Made by a program: the position numbers and the translations under genes. The notes beneath the pieces were generated by a model that saw only the letters and a program-made list of their open reading frames with translations, did no database searches and was not told the DNA's origin. A DNA stretch of 64,000 nt from Pseudomonas sp. (lineage in GTDB: Bacteria; Pseudomonadota; Gammaproteobacteria; Pseudomonadales; Pseudomonadaceae), in NCBI RefSeq assembly GCF_030150285.1, contig NZ_JASLGE010000024.1, forward strand, positions 1 through 64,000, written 5' to 3'. Shown piece after piece: positions 1-8,845 of this stretch. Each line of letters starts with the position of its first letter. Within the stretch, counting starts at the first letter, position 1.

Positions 1-84
1 GACGTCTACTTCTGCCATCACTTTTTGCGAACTATCGACGTGAACAAGCCAGATTACGGTTCATAATGTGTCCACTATGTCCCC

Positions 85-280
85 GCACATGTGTCAACCA
101 TGTGTCCGGTCTGTACAGCTTTTCAAAGTGGCACGGCGTAAGGCCGGAACCTTAAGTGGCCGTGACCGCAGCAATGGATAGGAATGCTGAACGACAGCGC
201 AGCGTCATCGCGCTTTTAAAGATCAAAAGATCGCGAGCAAGCTCGCTCCTACGCGCGCCCTTTGAGCCACGCTGGCCGAT
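85..280. repeat. Composite REP-associated repeat, copy 1
   Basis: The 419 bases before the first gene hold a composite repeat. From about 85 it contains a block with the GTGTCCGGTCTGTACAGC motif, then a CACGGCGTAAGGCCGG block, then GACCGCAGCAATGGAT, then a REP (216-256) with the core GATCGCGAGCAAGCTCGC, then CCACGCTGGCCGAT. Nearly the same order recurs inverted at 17324-17490, and parts recur at 10.9, 31.3 and 47.1 kb. The open frame across it (156-380) is a product of the repeat. The first 84 bases and 281-400 show nothing recognisable. Confidence 0.85.
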
Positions 281-419
281 CGGGGATGCTGCCGACTCTC
301 TGGCCTGTTGTTTGCGGTTCTTTCCTTCAACAGCTCATCTTGAACCCTCCCTCATCCAGTGTTGTCGACTAGTCTCTTAGCAGTGCTTGGAGCCTGCCCA
401 CTAAAATGAGAGGTGACCC

Positions 420-1526
420 ATGAGTCTGTTGCTCGAACCCTATACGCTGCGCCAATTGACCCTTAACAACCGCATTGCGGTCTCACCCATGTGCCAGTAC
501 TCCAGCGTCGACGGGCTGGCCAACGATTGGCATCTTGTTCATTTGGGCAGCCGCGCCGTGGGCGGTGCGGGCCTGATCTTCACCGAGGCCACCGCCGTCA
601 CGCCTGACGGGCGTATCACTGCCCACGACCTGGGGCTGTGGAACGATGAGCAGATTGAGCCGCTGCAGCGTATTACGCGCTTTATCCGCGCTCAAGGTGC
701 CGTTGCCGGTATTCAACTGGCCCATGCTGGGCGCAAAGCCAGCACTCACCGGCCGTGGCTGGGCAAGCCAGGCAGCGTCACAGTGGAAGAGGGCGGCTGG
801 GTGCCGGTTGGCCCCTCACCCATTGCCTTTGACCCGCAGCACACCGCTCCCACGCCACTGAGCGAAGCGCAAATCAGTGCTCTTATTCAGGCATTTGTCG
901 ACGCGGCCCGGCGTGCATTGGAGGCCGGATTCTCTGTGGTCGAGGTGCACGCGGCTCACGGTTACTTGTTGCATCAATTTCTCTCGCCGATCAGTAATCA
1001 GCGTCGTGATCAGTATGGAGGTTCCTTCGAAAACCGCATTCGCCTGGTGCTGCAAGTGACCGAGGCCGTGCGCGAGGTCTGGCCACAAGAGCTGCCGATG
1101 TTTGTCCGCGTGTCGGCTACCGACTGGGTAGAAGACGGCTGGAACCCTGACGAAACGGTTGAGCTGGCGCGGCGTCTTAAAACACTGGGAGTGGACCTGA
1201 TTGACGTGTCCTCGGGCGGTACGTCCGCCAGCGCCGAAATTCCGGTGGGGCCAGGTTATCAAACGCGTTTCGCCGAGCGTGTGCGCAAAGAAGCGTGCAT
1301 TGCTACCGGCACTGTCGGCATGATTACCGAGCCCGCTCAGGCAGAACACATTCTGCGTACAGGGCAGGCGAACCTGATTCTGCTGGCCCGTGAACTGTTA
1401 CGCGACCCTTACTGGCCGCTGCATGCCGATGATGACCTGGGAGGTAAAAAGGCGACCTGGCCGGCTCAGTACCACCGTGCCACCCATCGCGATCAACCGC
1501 TTCATGAATCGGATCTGCGCGATTGA
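420..1526 (+). CDS. xenA: NADH:flavin oxidoreductase, old yellow enzyme family (XenA/YqjM class)
   Basis: This 368-residue protein is an FMN-dependent ene-reductase that should reduce activated C=C bonds or nitro compounds with NAD(P)H in the cytosol. The whole chain is one TIM barrel. Near the N-terminus it has SPMCQY with Cys25 and Tyr27, the residues that mark the XenA/YqjM class and tune the flavin. The substrate-anchoring pair is HxxH at His177 and His180, followed by the YGGSFENR motif of the family. The length is normal. The start is ATG after GAGAGGTGA. The gene stands alone, 34 bases before the next gene. Identity as XenA itself rather than a paralogue is inferred from these motifs; the family call is firm. 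Confidence 0.85.
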   Translation: MSLLLEPYTLRQLTLNNRIAVSPMCQYSSVDGLANDWHLVHLGSRAVGGAGLIFTEATAVTPDGRITAHDLGLWNDEQIEPLQRITRFIRAQGAVAGIQLAHAGRKASTHRPWLGKPGSVTVEEGGWVPVGPSPIAFDPQHTAPTPLSEAQISALIQAFVDAARRALEAGFSVVEVHAAHGYLLHQFLSPISNQRRDQYGGSFENRIRLVLQVTEAVREVWPQELPMFVRVSATDWVEDGWNPDETVELARRLKTLGVDLIDVSSGGTSASAEIPVGPGYQTRFAERVRKEACIATGTVGMITEPAQAEHILRTGQANLILLARELLRDPYWPLHADDDLGGKKATWPAQYHRATHRDQPLHESDLRD

Positions 1527-1560
1527 TACATTTCTTGAACCCTATGAAGAGAGGCTGCTT

Positions 1561-2283
1561 ATGAATACCCGTGGATTGCTCGACCAGTTACTGAAATCCG
1601 GCCAGGACATGCTGGCGAAAAAAACCGGCACTCAAACCGGCGGTGCCGGCAGCCAAGGCGGTTTGGGCAATGTGCTGGGTTCCGGCGGGTTGGGCGGCCT
1701 GCTCTCGGGGGCGGGGGGCGGAGTGATGGCTGGCAGCGTGCTGGGCTTGTTGCTGGGCAGCAAAAAGGGGCGCAAGTTTGGCGGCCAAGCGTTGACTTAC
1801 GGCGGTTTGGCGGCGTTGGGCGTGCTGGCCTATAAAGCGTATGGCAATTGGCAGGCCAACCAGGGCACAGCCCCGCAAATGGAACCCCAGACCATTGACC
1901 GCGTGCCTGCACCGCAAGTGGAACAACACAGTCAGGCGATCCTCAAGGCGTTGGTGGCCGCGGCCAAGGCTGATGGCCATATCGATGAGCGTGAGCGTCA
2001 GTTGATCGATGGCGAAGTCAGTAAATTGAGTGGCGACCCAGGTTTGCAGCGCTGGCTGCAAGCCGAACTCAACAAGCCGCTTGATCCCGCCGAAGTGGCC
2101 CGCGCCGCCAGCACCCCGGAAATTGCGGCAGAAATGTACATCGCCAGTGTGATTCTGGTGGATGAGGAACATTTTATGGAGCGAGCGTACCTGAATGAAT
2201 TGGCCAAGCAACTGAACCTGGACCCAGGCCTTAAGGCGGAGTTGGAAGCTCAGGTTAAAAACGCCGCCGGTCAACTGGCCTGA
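1561..2283 (+). CDS. DUF533 (YebE/TerB-like) protein
   Basis: This 240-residue protein is of the DUF533 family, whose C-terminal part resembles the TerB fold of tellurite-resistance proteins; its biochemical role is not known. The N-terminal third is very rich in Gly and Leu, with GGLGGLLSGAGGG followed by a hydrophobic stretch near residues 52-63 and again near 78-88. The C-terminal half (about 120-240) is helical and acidic, with the ADGHIDERE motif typical of TerB-like domains. The frame is open further upstream, but ATG at 1561 follows AGAGAGG at good spacing and begins the conserved MNTRGLLDQLL segment, so I use it. It may be cotranscribed with the reductase before it. Confidence 0.8.
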   Translation: MNTRGLLDQLLKSGQDMLAKKTGTQTGGAGSQGGLGNVLGSGGLGGLLSGAGGGVMAGSVLGLLLGSKKGRKFGGQALTYGGLAALGVLAYKAYGNWQANQGTAPQMEPQTIDRVPAPQVEQHSQAILKALVAAAKADGHIDERERQLIDGEVSKLSGDPGLQRWLQAELNKPLDPAEVARAASTPEIAAEMYIASVILVDEEHFMERAYLNELAKQLNLDPGLKAELEAQVKNAAGQLA

Positions 2284-2361
2284 AGGAAACCGAATTGCAA
2301 AAATAGTTCATTCGAATTGTAGGTTTTTTTACTTGTAGCTGTGAGATCGATCGCAAAGGTC

Positions 2362-2392
2362 TTACGAATCATCGCGTACCCTCGGCTATACT
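2362..2392 (+). promoter_or_regulatory. Candidate wsp operon promoter
   Basis: A good -10 element, TATACT, lies at 2387-2392, about 35 bases before the wspA start. The best -35 match is weak (TTACGA at 2362, 19-base spacing). The only other things in the gap from 2284 are an AT-rich stretch and a T7 run near 2325. Confidence 0.4.
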
Positions 2393-2426
2393 CCGCTTCA
2401 TTTGAATGGCCCCCCGAGGATTGACT

Positions 2427-4049
2427 GTGAAGAACTGGACGTTACGCCAACGCATTTTGGCGAGCTTTGCGGTAATCATCGCCATCATGTTGTTGATGGT
2501 GGTTGCGGCGTACTCGCGGTTGCTGTCGGTGGAAAACAGTGAAGAGACGGTTCGCACCGACTCGATCCCCGGGGTTTATTACAGCTCGATGGTTCGCAGT
2601 GCCTGGGTCGACAGCTACATTTTGACCTTGCAGTTGGTGGGCTCGTCCGACCACCGCCCGCTGACCAACGAAGATCGCAAACAGTACGCCAGCTTTGAAG
2701 AGCGCCTGGACAAAGAGCTGGCGAACTACCGCACCACTATTTTTGATGGTGAGGACCGCAGTTCTTTCGATGAATTTGAACGCCTGCACACTGAGTACGG
2801 CCACCGCTTGGCCAATGTGCTTGAGCTTTATGAAAATCAGGAATACGACAAGGCACAGGTCCTGGTTGCCGAGCAGTTGGCACCGATCTGGATGTCAGGT
2901 CGCAAGCAACTCAACGCGCTGATTGATGCCAACAGTACGGCTGCCCGTGATGCGGCTGAGTCCATTGCCGAAGCCGTGTTCGCGGCCAAGATCAGTATGT
3001 TGATCTCGCTGGTGATTGCCGTGCTTGCTGCCGGGCTGTGCGGCTACCTGCTGCTGCAGGCGATCATGTCGCCGATGAAGCGCATCGTTTCCATCCTTGA
3101 AGTCATGCGTTCCGGCGACCTGAGTCGGCGCTTGAACCTGGAGCGCAAGGATGAGTTTGGTGCCGTGGAAACGGGTTTTAACGACATGATGACCGAGCTG
3201 ACGTCGCTGGTGTCTCAGGCCCAACGGTCGTCTGTTCAGGTCACGACCTCGGTCACGGAAATTGCCGCCACTTCCAAGCAGCAACAAGCCACGGCCACCG
3301 AAACGGCGGCCACCACCACCGAGATTGGCGCAACGTCCCGTGAAATTGCGGCCACGTCCCGCGACCTGGTACGCACCATGACCGAAGTGACTTCGGCTGC
3401 CGATCAGGCTTCCATCCTGGCGGGCTCCGGCCAGCAAGGCCTGGCCCGCATGGAAGAGACCATGCACTCGGTAATGGGCGCTGCCGACCTGGTAAACGCC
3501 AAGCTGGCGATTCTCAACGAGAAGGCCGGCAACATTAACCAGGTGGTCGTGACCATCGTTAAGGTGGCCGACCAGACCAACCTGTTGTCCCTCAACGCCG
3601 CCATTGAGGCCGAAAAGGCAGGCGAATATGGCCGGGGTTTTGCCGTGGTCGCCACTGAAGTCCGGCGATTGGCGGACCAAACGGCCGTGGCCACTTATGA
3701 CATTGAGCAGATGGTGCGCGAAATCCAGTCAGCGGTATCGGCGGGTGTGATGGGCATGGACAAGTTCTCTGAAGAAGTACGCCGTGGCATGTCCGAAGTG
3801 CAGCAAGTGGGTGAGCAATTGTCGCAAATCATCCATCAGGTTCAGGCGTTGGCCCCACGGGTACTGATGGTTAATGAGGGCATGCAGGCCCAGGCCACGG
3901 GCGCTGAACAAATCAACCATGCATTGGTGCAACTGGGGGATGCCAGCAGTCAGACAGTTGAGTCCTTGCGTCAGGCCAGTTTTGCAATCGACGAACTGAG
4001 TCAGGTTGCAGTCGGGCTGCGCAGTGGCGTGTCGCGTTTTAAAGTCTGA
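2427..4049 (+). CDS. wspA: Methyl-accepting chemotaxis protein WspA
   Basis: WspA is the membrane receptor of the Wsp surface-sensing system; it responds to surface contact or envelope stress and controls WspE. The 540-residue protein has a first membrane helix at about 10-30, a periplasmic four-helix region, a second helix near 190-215, a HAMP domain, and a long cytoplasmic signalling domain. The signalling tip carries the EKAGEYGRGFAVVATEVRR sequence of chemoreceptors. I place the start at GTG 2427, which follows CGAGGA by six bases and gives the conserved MKNWTLRQRI start; an in-frame ATG lies seven codons upstream but has no ribosome site. It is the first gene of wspABCDEFR and shares one base with wspB. 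Confidence 0.95.
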   Translation: MKNWTLRQRILASFAVIIAIMLLMVVAAYSRLLSVENSEETVRTDSIPGVYYSSMVRSAWVDSYILTLQLVGSSDHRPLTNEDRKQYASFEERLDKELANYRTTIFDGEDRSSFDEFERLHTEYGHRLANVLELYENQEYDKAQVLVAEQLAPIWMSGRKQLNALIDANSTAARDAAESIAEAVFAAKISMLISLVIAVLAAGLCGYLLLQAIMSPMKRIVSILEVMRSGDLSRRLNLERKDEFGAVETGFNDMMTELTSLVSQAQRSSVQVTTSVTEIAATSKQQQATATETAATTTEIGATSREIAATSRDLVRTMTEVTSAADQASILAGSGQQGLARMEETMHSVMGAADLVNAKLAILNEKAGNINQVVVTIVKVADQTNLLSLNAAIEAEKAGEYGRGFAVVATEVRRLADQTAVATYDIEQMVREIQSAVSAGVMGMDKFSEEVRRGMSEVQQVGEQLSQIIHQVQALAPRVLMVNEGMQAQATGAEQINHALVQLGDASSQTVESLRQASFAIDELSQVAVGLRSGVSRFKV

Positions 4050-4564
4050 TGAGTGCTCCTCAAGCCTTGAACGCGGCCGGGACAGTGCCAAGCAAGCGCC
4101 TGTTCCTGGTGTTCTATATCGGTGATGAGCGTTATGCCTTGCCGGCCACCGATGTTGTGGAGGTGTTGCCACGTTTACCGCTCAAGCCCATTGCCCAGGC
4201 CCCTGCGTGGGTCGCGGGTGTGTTTTCGCACCGAGGGCAAATGGTGCCAGTGATCGACATCAGCGCCATGACGTTTGGTAATACGGCCGTCGAACGCACC
4301 AGTACGCGCCTCGTGCTGGTCAACTATCGCGGGCGTTTGCTGGGGCTGATGCTTGAGCAGGCCACCGACACGCTGCGGTGTAGCGCGGATGATTTTCAAC
4401 CGTATGGCCTGGACAACCGCGACGCACCTTATCTGGGCCCGGTGCGCAAAGATGAGCGTGGCTTGGTGCAGTGGATTACGATCAGTGACTTGCTGACACC
4501 TTCCGTGTGTGCGCTGATCTTCCCGCCGGACACTGATGCCGACCAAGGGCAGGTGTTTGCATGA
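4049..4564 (+). CDS. wspB: CheW-like coupling protein WspB
   Basis: WspB is one of two CheW-type adaptors that link the receptor WspA to the kinase WspE. The 171-residue protein is a single CheW domain, with the YALPATDVVEVLP start and the GVFSHRGQMVPVIDIS segment typical of the fold. It is soluble and cytoplasmic. Its start codon overlaps the last base of wspA (TGATG), and its end overlaps the wspC start by four bases (ATGA), so translation is very likely coupled. The call is certain from domain and operon position. Confidence 0.93.
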   Translation: MSAPQALNAAGTVPSKRLFLVFYIGDERYALPATDVVEVLPRLPLKPIAQAPAWVAGVFSHRGQMVPVIDISAMTFGNTAVERTSTRLVLVNYRGRLLGLMLEQATDTLRCSADDFQPYGLDNRDAPYLGPVRKDERGLVQWITISDLLTPSVCALIFPPDTDADQGQVFA

Positions 4565-5847
4565 GCGCCGACCAACGTTTTTTCGATTACCTGAAACAGC
4601 ACATTGGCCTGGATGTGGCCTCTGTCGGCCCGGCGATCATTGAACGCGCCGTGCGCCAGCGTTGCGCGGCATTGAACATGACGGATAACGAGCACTATTG
4701 GCAGCGTTTGCTCAGTTCGCAGGATGAGCAGCAAGCGCTGATTGAATCGGTGATCGTGCCCGAGACCTGGTTTTTCCGCTATCCCGAATCGTTTGCCACC
4801 CTGGGCCGACTGGCTCGCCAGCGTCTGGCGGACATCGGCAACCGGCGGGCATTACGAATTTTGAGCTTGCCGTGTTCCACCGGCGAAGAACCTTATTCGA
4901 TTGCAATGGCGCTGTTCGATGCTGGCCTGGCCGGGCATCAATTCAAGGTCGATGCCCTGGATGTCAGCCCGCTGTCGGTGCAGCGCGCCGAACAGGCGCT
5001 GTATGGCAAAAACTCCTTTCGCGGCGACCAGACCGATTTTCGCGAACGTTACTTTAGCCTTGAGCCTGACGGCTATCACCTGGCGAGCCGGGTACGCGAG
5101 CAAATCCGTTTTTACGTGGGTAACGTGCTGGCCCCGACACTGTTGGCCAGCCACGAGCCGTACGACTTTGTATTTTGCCGCAACCTGTTGATCTACTTTG
5201 ACCTGAACACCCAGCAGCAGGCACTGCACGTACTTAAACGGCTGACCCGCAATGATGGCGTGCTGTTTATCGGCCCGGCGGAAGGCAGCCTGCTGGGGCG
5301 TATGGGCATGCGATCGATGGGGGCACCGCAGTCGTTTGCCTTTTGCCACAGCACCGACCCGTTGCCGGTGATACCGCCCGTTCAACCCGCTGCCGTGGCA
5401 CCGCCACCTTCAGTGCGCCCGGTGGCACCTGCCATAGCACCGAGCATCCGTCCTTTTGCTTCGCGCGCGCCCACTTCTGTGCCTGCACCGGTTGCCGAGC
5501 TGCGGTCGATGCCCGATGAACCTGCGGTGTTGCTCAAGCAGATTGCCGCCTTGGCCAATGAAGGTAACAGCAGCGCTGCCCGCGCGGTCTGTGAACAGTC
5601 CTTGCAGCGTTATGGCCCACAGGCCCAAGTGTTTTACTGGTTGGGTTTGCTCAGTGAGGTCGATATGCAGGCGGCTCAAGCCCAAGGGTTTTATCGCAAA
5701 GCGTTGTACCTGCAACCCCAGCACGCTGAGGCCCTGGCGCAGTTGGCCGCCTTGCTGGCTTCCCAGGGCGACACCGCAGGTGCCCAGCGTTTGCAGGCCC
5801 GTGCAGCCCGTCATGAGCGGGCCGTTCACAGTGAGCGTAAACAATGA
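4561..5847 (+). CDS. wspC: CheR-type methyltransferase with TPR tail, WspC
   Basis: WspC methylates glutamates on WspA with S-adenosylmethionine and so raises signalling output. The 428-residue protein has a CheR domain in residues 1-270, with the SAM-binding STGEEPYSIAMAL motif near residue 103 and the FCRNLLIYFD motif near 204. It is followed by a Pro/Ala-rich linker (about 275-320) and TPR-like helical repeats at about 325-420. In Wsp systems this tail replaces the receptor-tether binding of ordinary CheR. It overlaps wspB and wspD by four bases each. Confidence 0.94.
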   Translation: MSADQRFFDYLKQHIGLDVASVGPAIIERAVRQRCAALNMTDNEHYWQRLLSSQDEQQALIESVIVPETWFFRYPESFATLGRLARQRLADIGNRRALRILSLPCSTGEEPYSIAMALFDAGLAGHQFKVDALDVSPLSVQRAEQALYGKNSFRGDQTDFRERYFSLEPDGYHLASRVREQIRFYVGNVLAPTLLASHEPYDFVFCRNLLIYFDLNTQQQALHVLKRLTRNDGVLFIGPAEGSLLGRMGMRSMGAPQSFAFCHSTDPLPVIPPVQPAAVAPPPSVRPVAPAIAPSIRPFASRAPTSVPAPVAELRSMPDEPAVLLKQIAALANEGNSSAARAVCEQSLQRYGPQAQVFYWLGLLSEVDMQAAQAQGFYRKALYLQPQHAEALAQLAALLASQGDTAGAQRLQARAARHERAVHSERKQ

Positions 5848-6542
5848 GCGGTTTAGCAGCCCAACGTTTGATCCACACCGAAGCCCAGGCCATTGATGAC
5901 TGCTGGAACCGCATCGGTATCTACGGCGATAAGTCCTGCGCGTTGCTGCCCGAGCACATCCACTGCCGCAACTGTGCGGTGTATTCGGCCGCTGCCACGC
6001 GTTTGCTTGATCGCTATGCGTTTGCGCAGGCGCAACAGGACCACTATGCCCCGCAAGTGCTTGAGCGAAAAATCGCCACGCGTTCGCTGGTGGTCTTTCG
6101 CCTGGGGGGCGAATGGCTGGGGTTGGCCACGCGCTGTCTGGATGAGGTCGCGCCGATGCAGTTGATTCATTCGCTGCCTCACCAGCGCTCGCGGGCCTTG
6201 CTGGGCGTGGCCAACGTGCGCGGAGCGCTGGTGCCGTGCCTGTCGCTGGTGGACCTGCTGGCGCTTGACGCCAGCGTGACCGGTGTGACAACGGCACGGG
6301 TGATGCCGCGCATGTTGATCCTCGCGGCCCACGGCGGGCCCGTGGTGGTGCCCGTGGTGGTGCCCGTGGATGAGGTCGATGGGGTTCATAACATTGAAGA
6401 ACAGGTGTTAGGCACGGCTTCGCTTTCGGGCGAACACGCCAGTGCCAAGTACACGCAAGGCGTACTGCAATGGAAGGGCCGGAGCCTGCGTTGGCTGAAT
6501 GAAGAGCAATTGCTCAGCGCTATCACCCGGAGCCTCACATGA
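5844..6542 (+). CDS. wspD: CheW-like coupling protein WspD
   Basis: WspD is the second CheW-type adaptor of the pathway. The 232-residue protein has an N-terminal extension of about 70 residues with an HIHCRNCAVY segment holding two cysteines, then a CheW domain (about 75-225). A 12-bp tandem repeat at 6339-6370 encodes VVVPVVVPV inside the CheW domain. The start overlaps the wspC stop and the end overlaps wspE, each by four bases. The presence of two adaptors is normal for Wsp; WspD is thought to give different receptor coupling from WspB. Confidence 0.92.
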   Translation: MSGLAAQRLIHTEAQAIDDCWNRIGIYGDKSCALLPEHIHCRNCAVYSAAATRLLDRYAFAQAQQDHYAPQVLERKIATRSLVVFRLGGEWLGLATRCLDEVAPMQLIHSLPHQRSRALLGVANVRGALVPCLSLVDLLALDASVTGVTTARVMPRMLILAAHGGPVVVPVVVPVDEVDGVHNIEEQVLGTASLSGEHASAKYTQGVLQWKGRSLRWLNEEQLLSAITRSLT

Positions 6543-8845
6543 CCCCCGAGCAAATGCGCGATGCTTCGTTGCTGGAGCTGTTCAGCCTTGAAGCAGACGC
6601 TCAGACCCAAGTGCTGAACAGCGGTTTGCTGGCCCTGGAGCGTAACCCGCGCCAGGCCGACCAGCTTGAAGCCTGCATGCGCGCGGCGCACTCACTCAAA
6701 GGCGCAGCCCGCATTGTCGGGGTGGATGCCGGGGTCAGTGTCGCCCATGTGATGGAAGACTGTCTGGTCAGTGCCCAGGAAGGGCGTTTGTACCTACAAC
6801 CCGAGCATATTGATGCCTTGTTGCAGGGCACCGACTTGTTGATGCGTATCGCCACCCCGGAGGCCAAGGTGGGCCCGGCGGATATTGACGCTTATGTCGC
6901 GTTGCTGGAGCGGTTGCTGGACCCGTCAGCGGCGAATGTGCGCACGGCCTGTGCGCCCCCTGCGTTCGATGTGTCGCAGTTGTTGTTGGCAGAGCCTCTA
7001 CCCGAGGCTGTCATTGAGCCTGTGGCTGTGCCGGTCGAGCCGCCGGTGATGGCCGAGCCTGAACTGGCACGCCGGCCCCAGCGCCTGACTGAAAGTGGCG
7101 AGCGCGTGTTGCGTGTCACGGCGCAACGGCTCAATAGCTTGCTGGATCTGTCCAGCAAATCGCTGGTCGAAACCCAGCGGCTCAAACCTTACCTGGTTGC
7201 GCTTCAGCGCCTCAAACGCATGCAGAGCGCCAGTTTGCGTGCCCTGGACACCCTCAGCGAACACCTCAAAATTGTCGGCTTGCACCATGAGGCCGAAGAA
7301 GCCCTGGTGGATGCCCGGCGCCTGCTGGCCGAGTCACAGCATGTGCTGAGCGAACAGGCCGCCGAGCTGGATGAGTTCGGCTGGCAGGCGGGCCAGCGGG
7401 CGCAATTGTTGTATGACACCGCATTGTCATGCCGCATGCGTCCGTTTGCCGATGTTCTGGTTGGGCAAGAGCGCATGGTGCGCGACCTGGGGCGTGCGCT
7501 GGGCAAGCAGATCCGTCTGGACATCGAAGGCGAAAAAACCCAGGTGGATCGTGACGTCCTGGAGAAACTCGAGGCCCCCCTCACGCATTTACTGCGCAAT
7601 GCCGCCGACCACGGCATTGAGCCGCCTGAACAGCGTTTGCTGGCGGGCAAATCGCCGGAGGGCCAGATTCGCCTGCGCATTTCCCATCAGGCCGGGTTGT
7701 TGGTGCTGGAACTGAGCGATGACGGTGCGGGTGTAGACCTGGACCGCTTGCGCCACACTATTGTTGAGCGTCAGTTGTCGACGGCCGCCACAGTGGCGCA
7801 GTTGAGTGAAGAGGAACTGCTCAGCTTCCTGTTTCTGCCGGGTTTTAGCTTGCGCGACACGGTGACGGAAGTGTCCGGGCGTGGTGTCGGGCTGGATGCC
7901 GTGCACCATATGGTGCGCTTGCTGCGGGGCTCGATTGTGCTGGAGCAAACCTCGGGCAAGGGCAGCCGGTTCCAATTGGAAGTGCCATTGACCTTGTCTG
8001 TGGTGCGCAGCCTGGTGGTTGAAGTGGCTGATGAGGCCTACGCCTTCCCGTTGGCGCACATCGAGCGTATGCGCGACCTGGCCCCGGACGATATCGTGCA
8101 ACTGGAAGGCCGTCAGCATTTCTGGCATGAAGGCCGGCACGTCGGGCTGGTGGCTGCCAGCCAATTGCTGCAGCGCCCCCCCAGCCAAAGTGATGACGAA
8201 ACCCTTAAGGTGGTGGTGATCCGTGAACGCGAGGCCGTTTACGGGGTGGCGGTAGAACGTTTTATCGGTGAGCGCACCCTGGTGGTCTTGCCGCTGGATC
8301 CGCGGCTGGGCAAAGTGCAAGACATTTCGGCCGGTGCCTTGCTCGATGACGGTTCGCCGGTGTTGATTGTGGATGTCGAAGACATGCTGCGCTCCGTCGA
8401 CAAACTGCTCAACACCGGGCGTCTTGAACGAATCGATCGGCGTAACCGGCACACCGCCGAATTGGCGCGCAAGCGCATTTTGGTGGTGGATGACTCACTG
8501 ACAGTGCGAGAGCTGCAACGCAAACTGCTGATCAATCGCGGTTATGAAGTGGCTGTGGCGGTTGACGGCATGGATGGCTGGAATGCCTTGCGCGCCGAGC
8601 ACTTTGACTTGCTGATCACCGACATCGACATGCCGCGCATGGACGGTATTGAACTGGTGACATTGCTGCGCCGGGACAGCCGCCTGCAATCGATGCCAGT
8701 CATGGTCGTTTCCTATAAAGATCGAGAAGAAGACCGTCGGCGTGGTCTGGATGCTGGCGCTGACTATTATCTAGCCAAAGCCAGTTTCCATGACGATGCG
8801 TTGCTTGATGCTGTGGTTGAACTCATCGGGGGAGCACAGACATGA
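6539..8845 (+). CDS. wspE: Hybrid CheA-type histidine kinase WspE
   Basis: WspE autophosphorylates and passes phosphate to WspR (output) and WspF (feedback). The 768-residue protein has an Hpt domain with AHSLKGAAR (His51), a variable linker at about 130-180 without a recognisable P2 domain, a dimerisation and HATPase part with NAADHGIEPPEQR, DDGAGVDL and GRGVGLDAV, a CheW-like domain (about 485-620), and a C-terminal receiver domain with phosphoacceptor Asp695 in ITDIDMPRMDG. The domain order is that of known WspE. Mutations here are among the classic routes to wrinkly-spreader colonies in P. fluorescens (literature). Confidence 0.95.
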   Translation: MTPEQMRDASLLELFSLEADAQTQVLNSGLLALERNPRQADQLEACMRAAHSLKGAARIVGVDAGVSVAHVMEDCLVSAQEGRLYLQPEHIDALLQGTDLLMRIATPEAKVGPADIDAYVALLERLLDPSAANVRTACAPPAFDVSQLLLAEPLPEAVIEPVAVPVEPPVMAEPELARRPQRLTESGERVLRVTAQRLNSLLDLSSKSLVETQRLKPYLVALQRLKRMQSASLRALDTLSEHLKIVGLHHEAEEALVDARRLLAESQHVLSEQAAELDEFGWQAGQRAQLLYDTALSCRMRPFADVLVGQERMVRDLGRALGKQIRLDIEGEKTQVDRDVLEKLEAPLTHLLRNAADHGIEPPEQRLLAGKSPEGQIRLRISHQAGLLVLELSDDGAGVDLDRLRHTIVERQLSTAATVAQLSEEELLSFLFLPGFSLRDTVTEVSGRGVGLDAVHHMVRLLRGSIVLEQTSGKGSRFQLEVPLTLSVVRSLVVEVADEAYAFPLAHIERMRDLAPDDIVQLEGRQHFWHEGRHVGLVAASQLLQRPPSQSDDETLKVVVIREREAVYGVAVERFIGERTLVVLPLDPRLGKVQDISAGALLDDGSPVLIVDVEDMLRSVDKLLNTGRLERIDRRNRHTAELARKRILVVDDSLTVRELQRKLLINRGYEVAVAVDGMDGWNALRAEHFDLLITDIDMPRMDGIELVTLLRRDSRLQSMPVMVVSYKDREEDRRRGLDAGADYYLAKASFHDDALLDAVVELIGGAQT

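Noticed and set aside
156..380. Open frame of 74 codons before the first gene
   Set aside because: It lies inside the composite REP repeat; its KIKRSRASSLL peptide recurs in the inverted copy at 17218-17415 (minus) only because the DNA repeats. No ribosome site.
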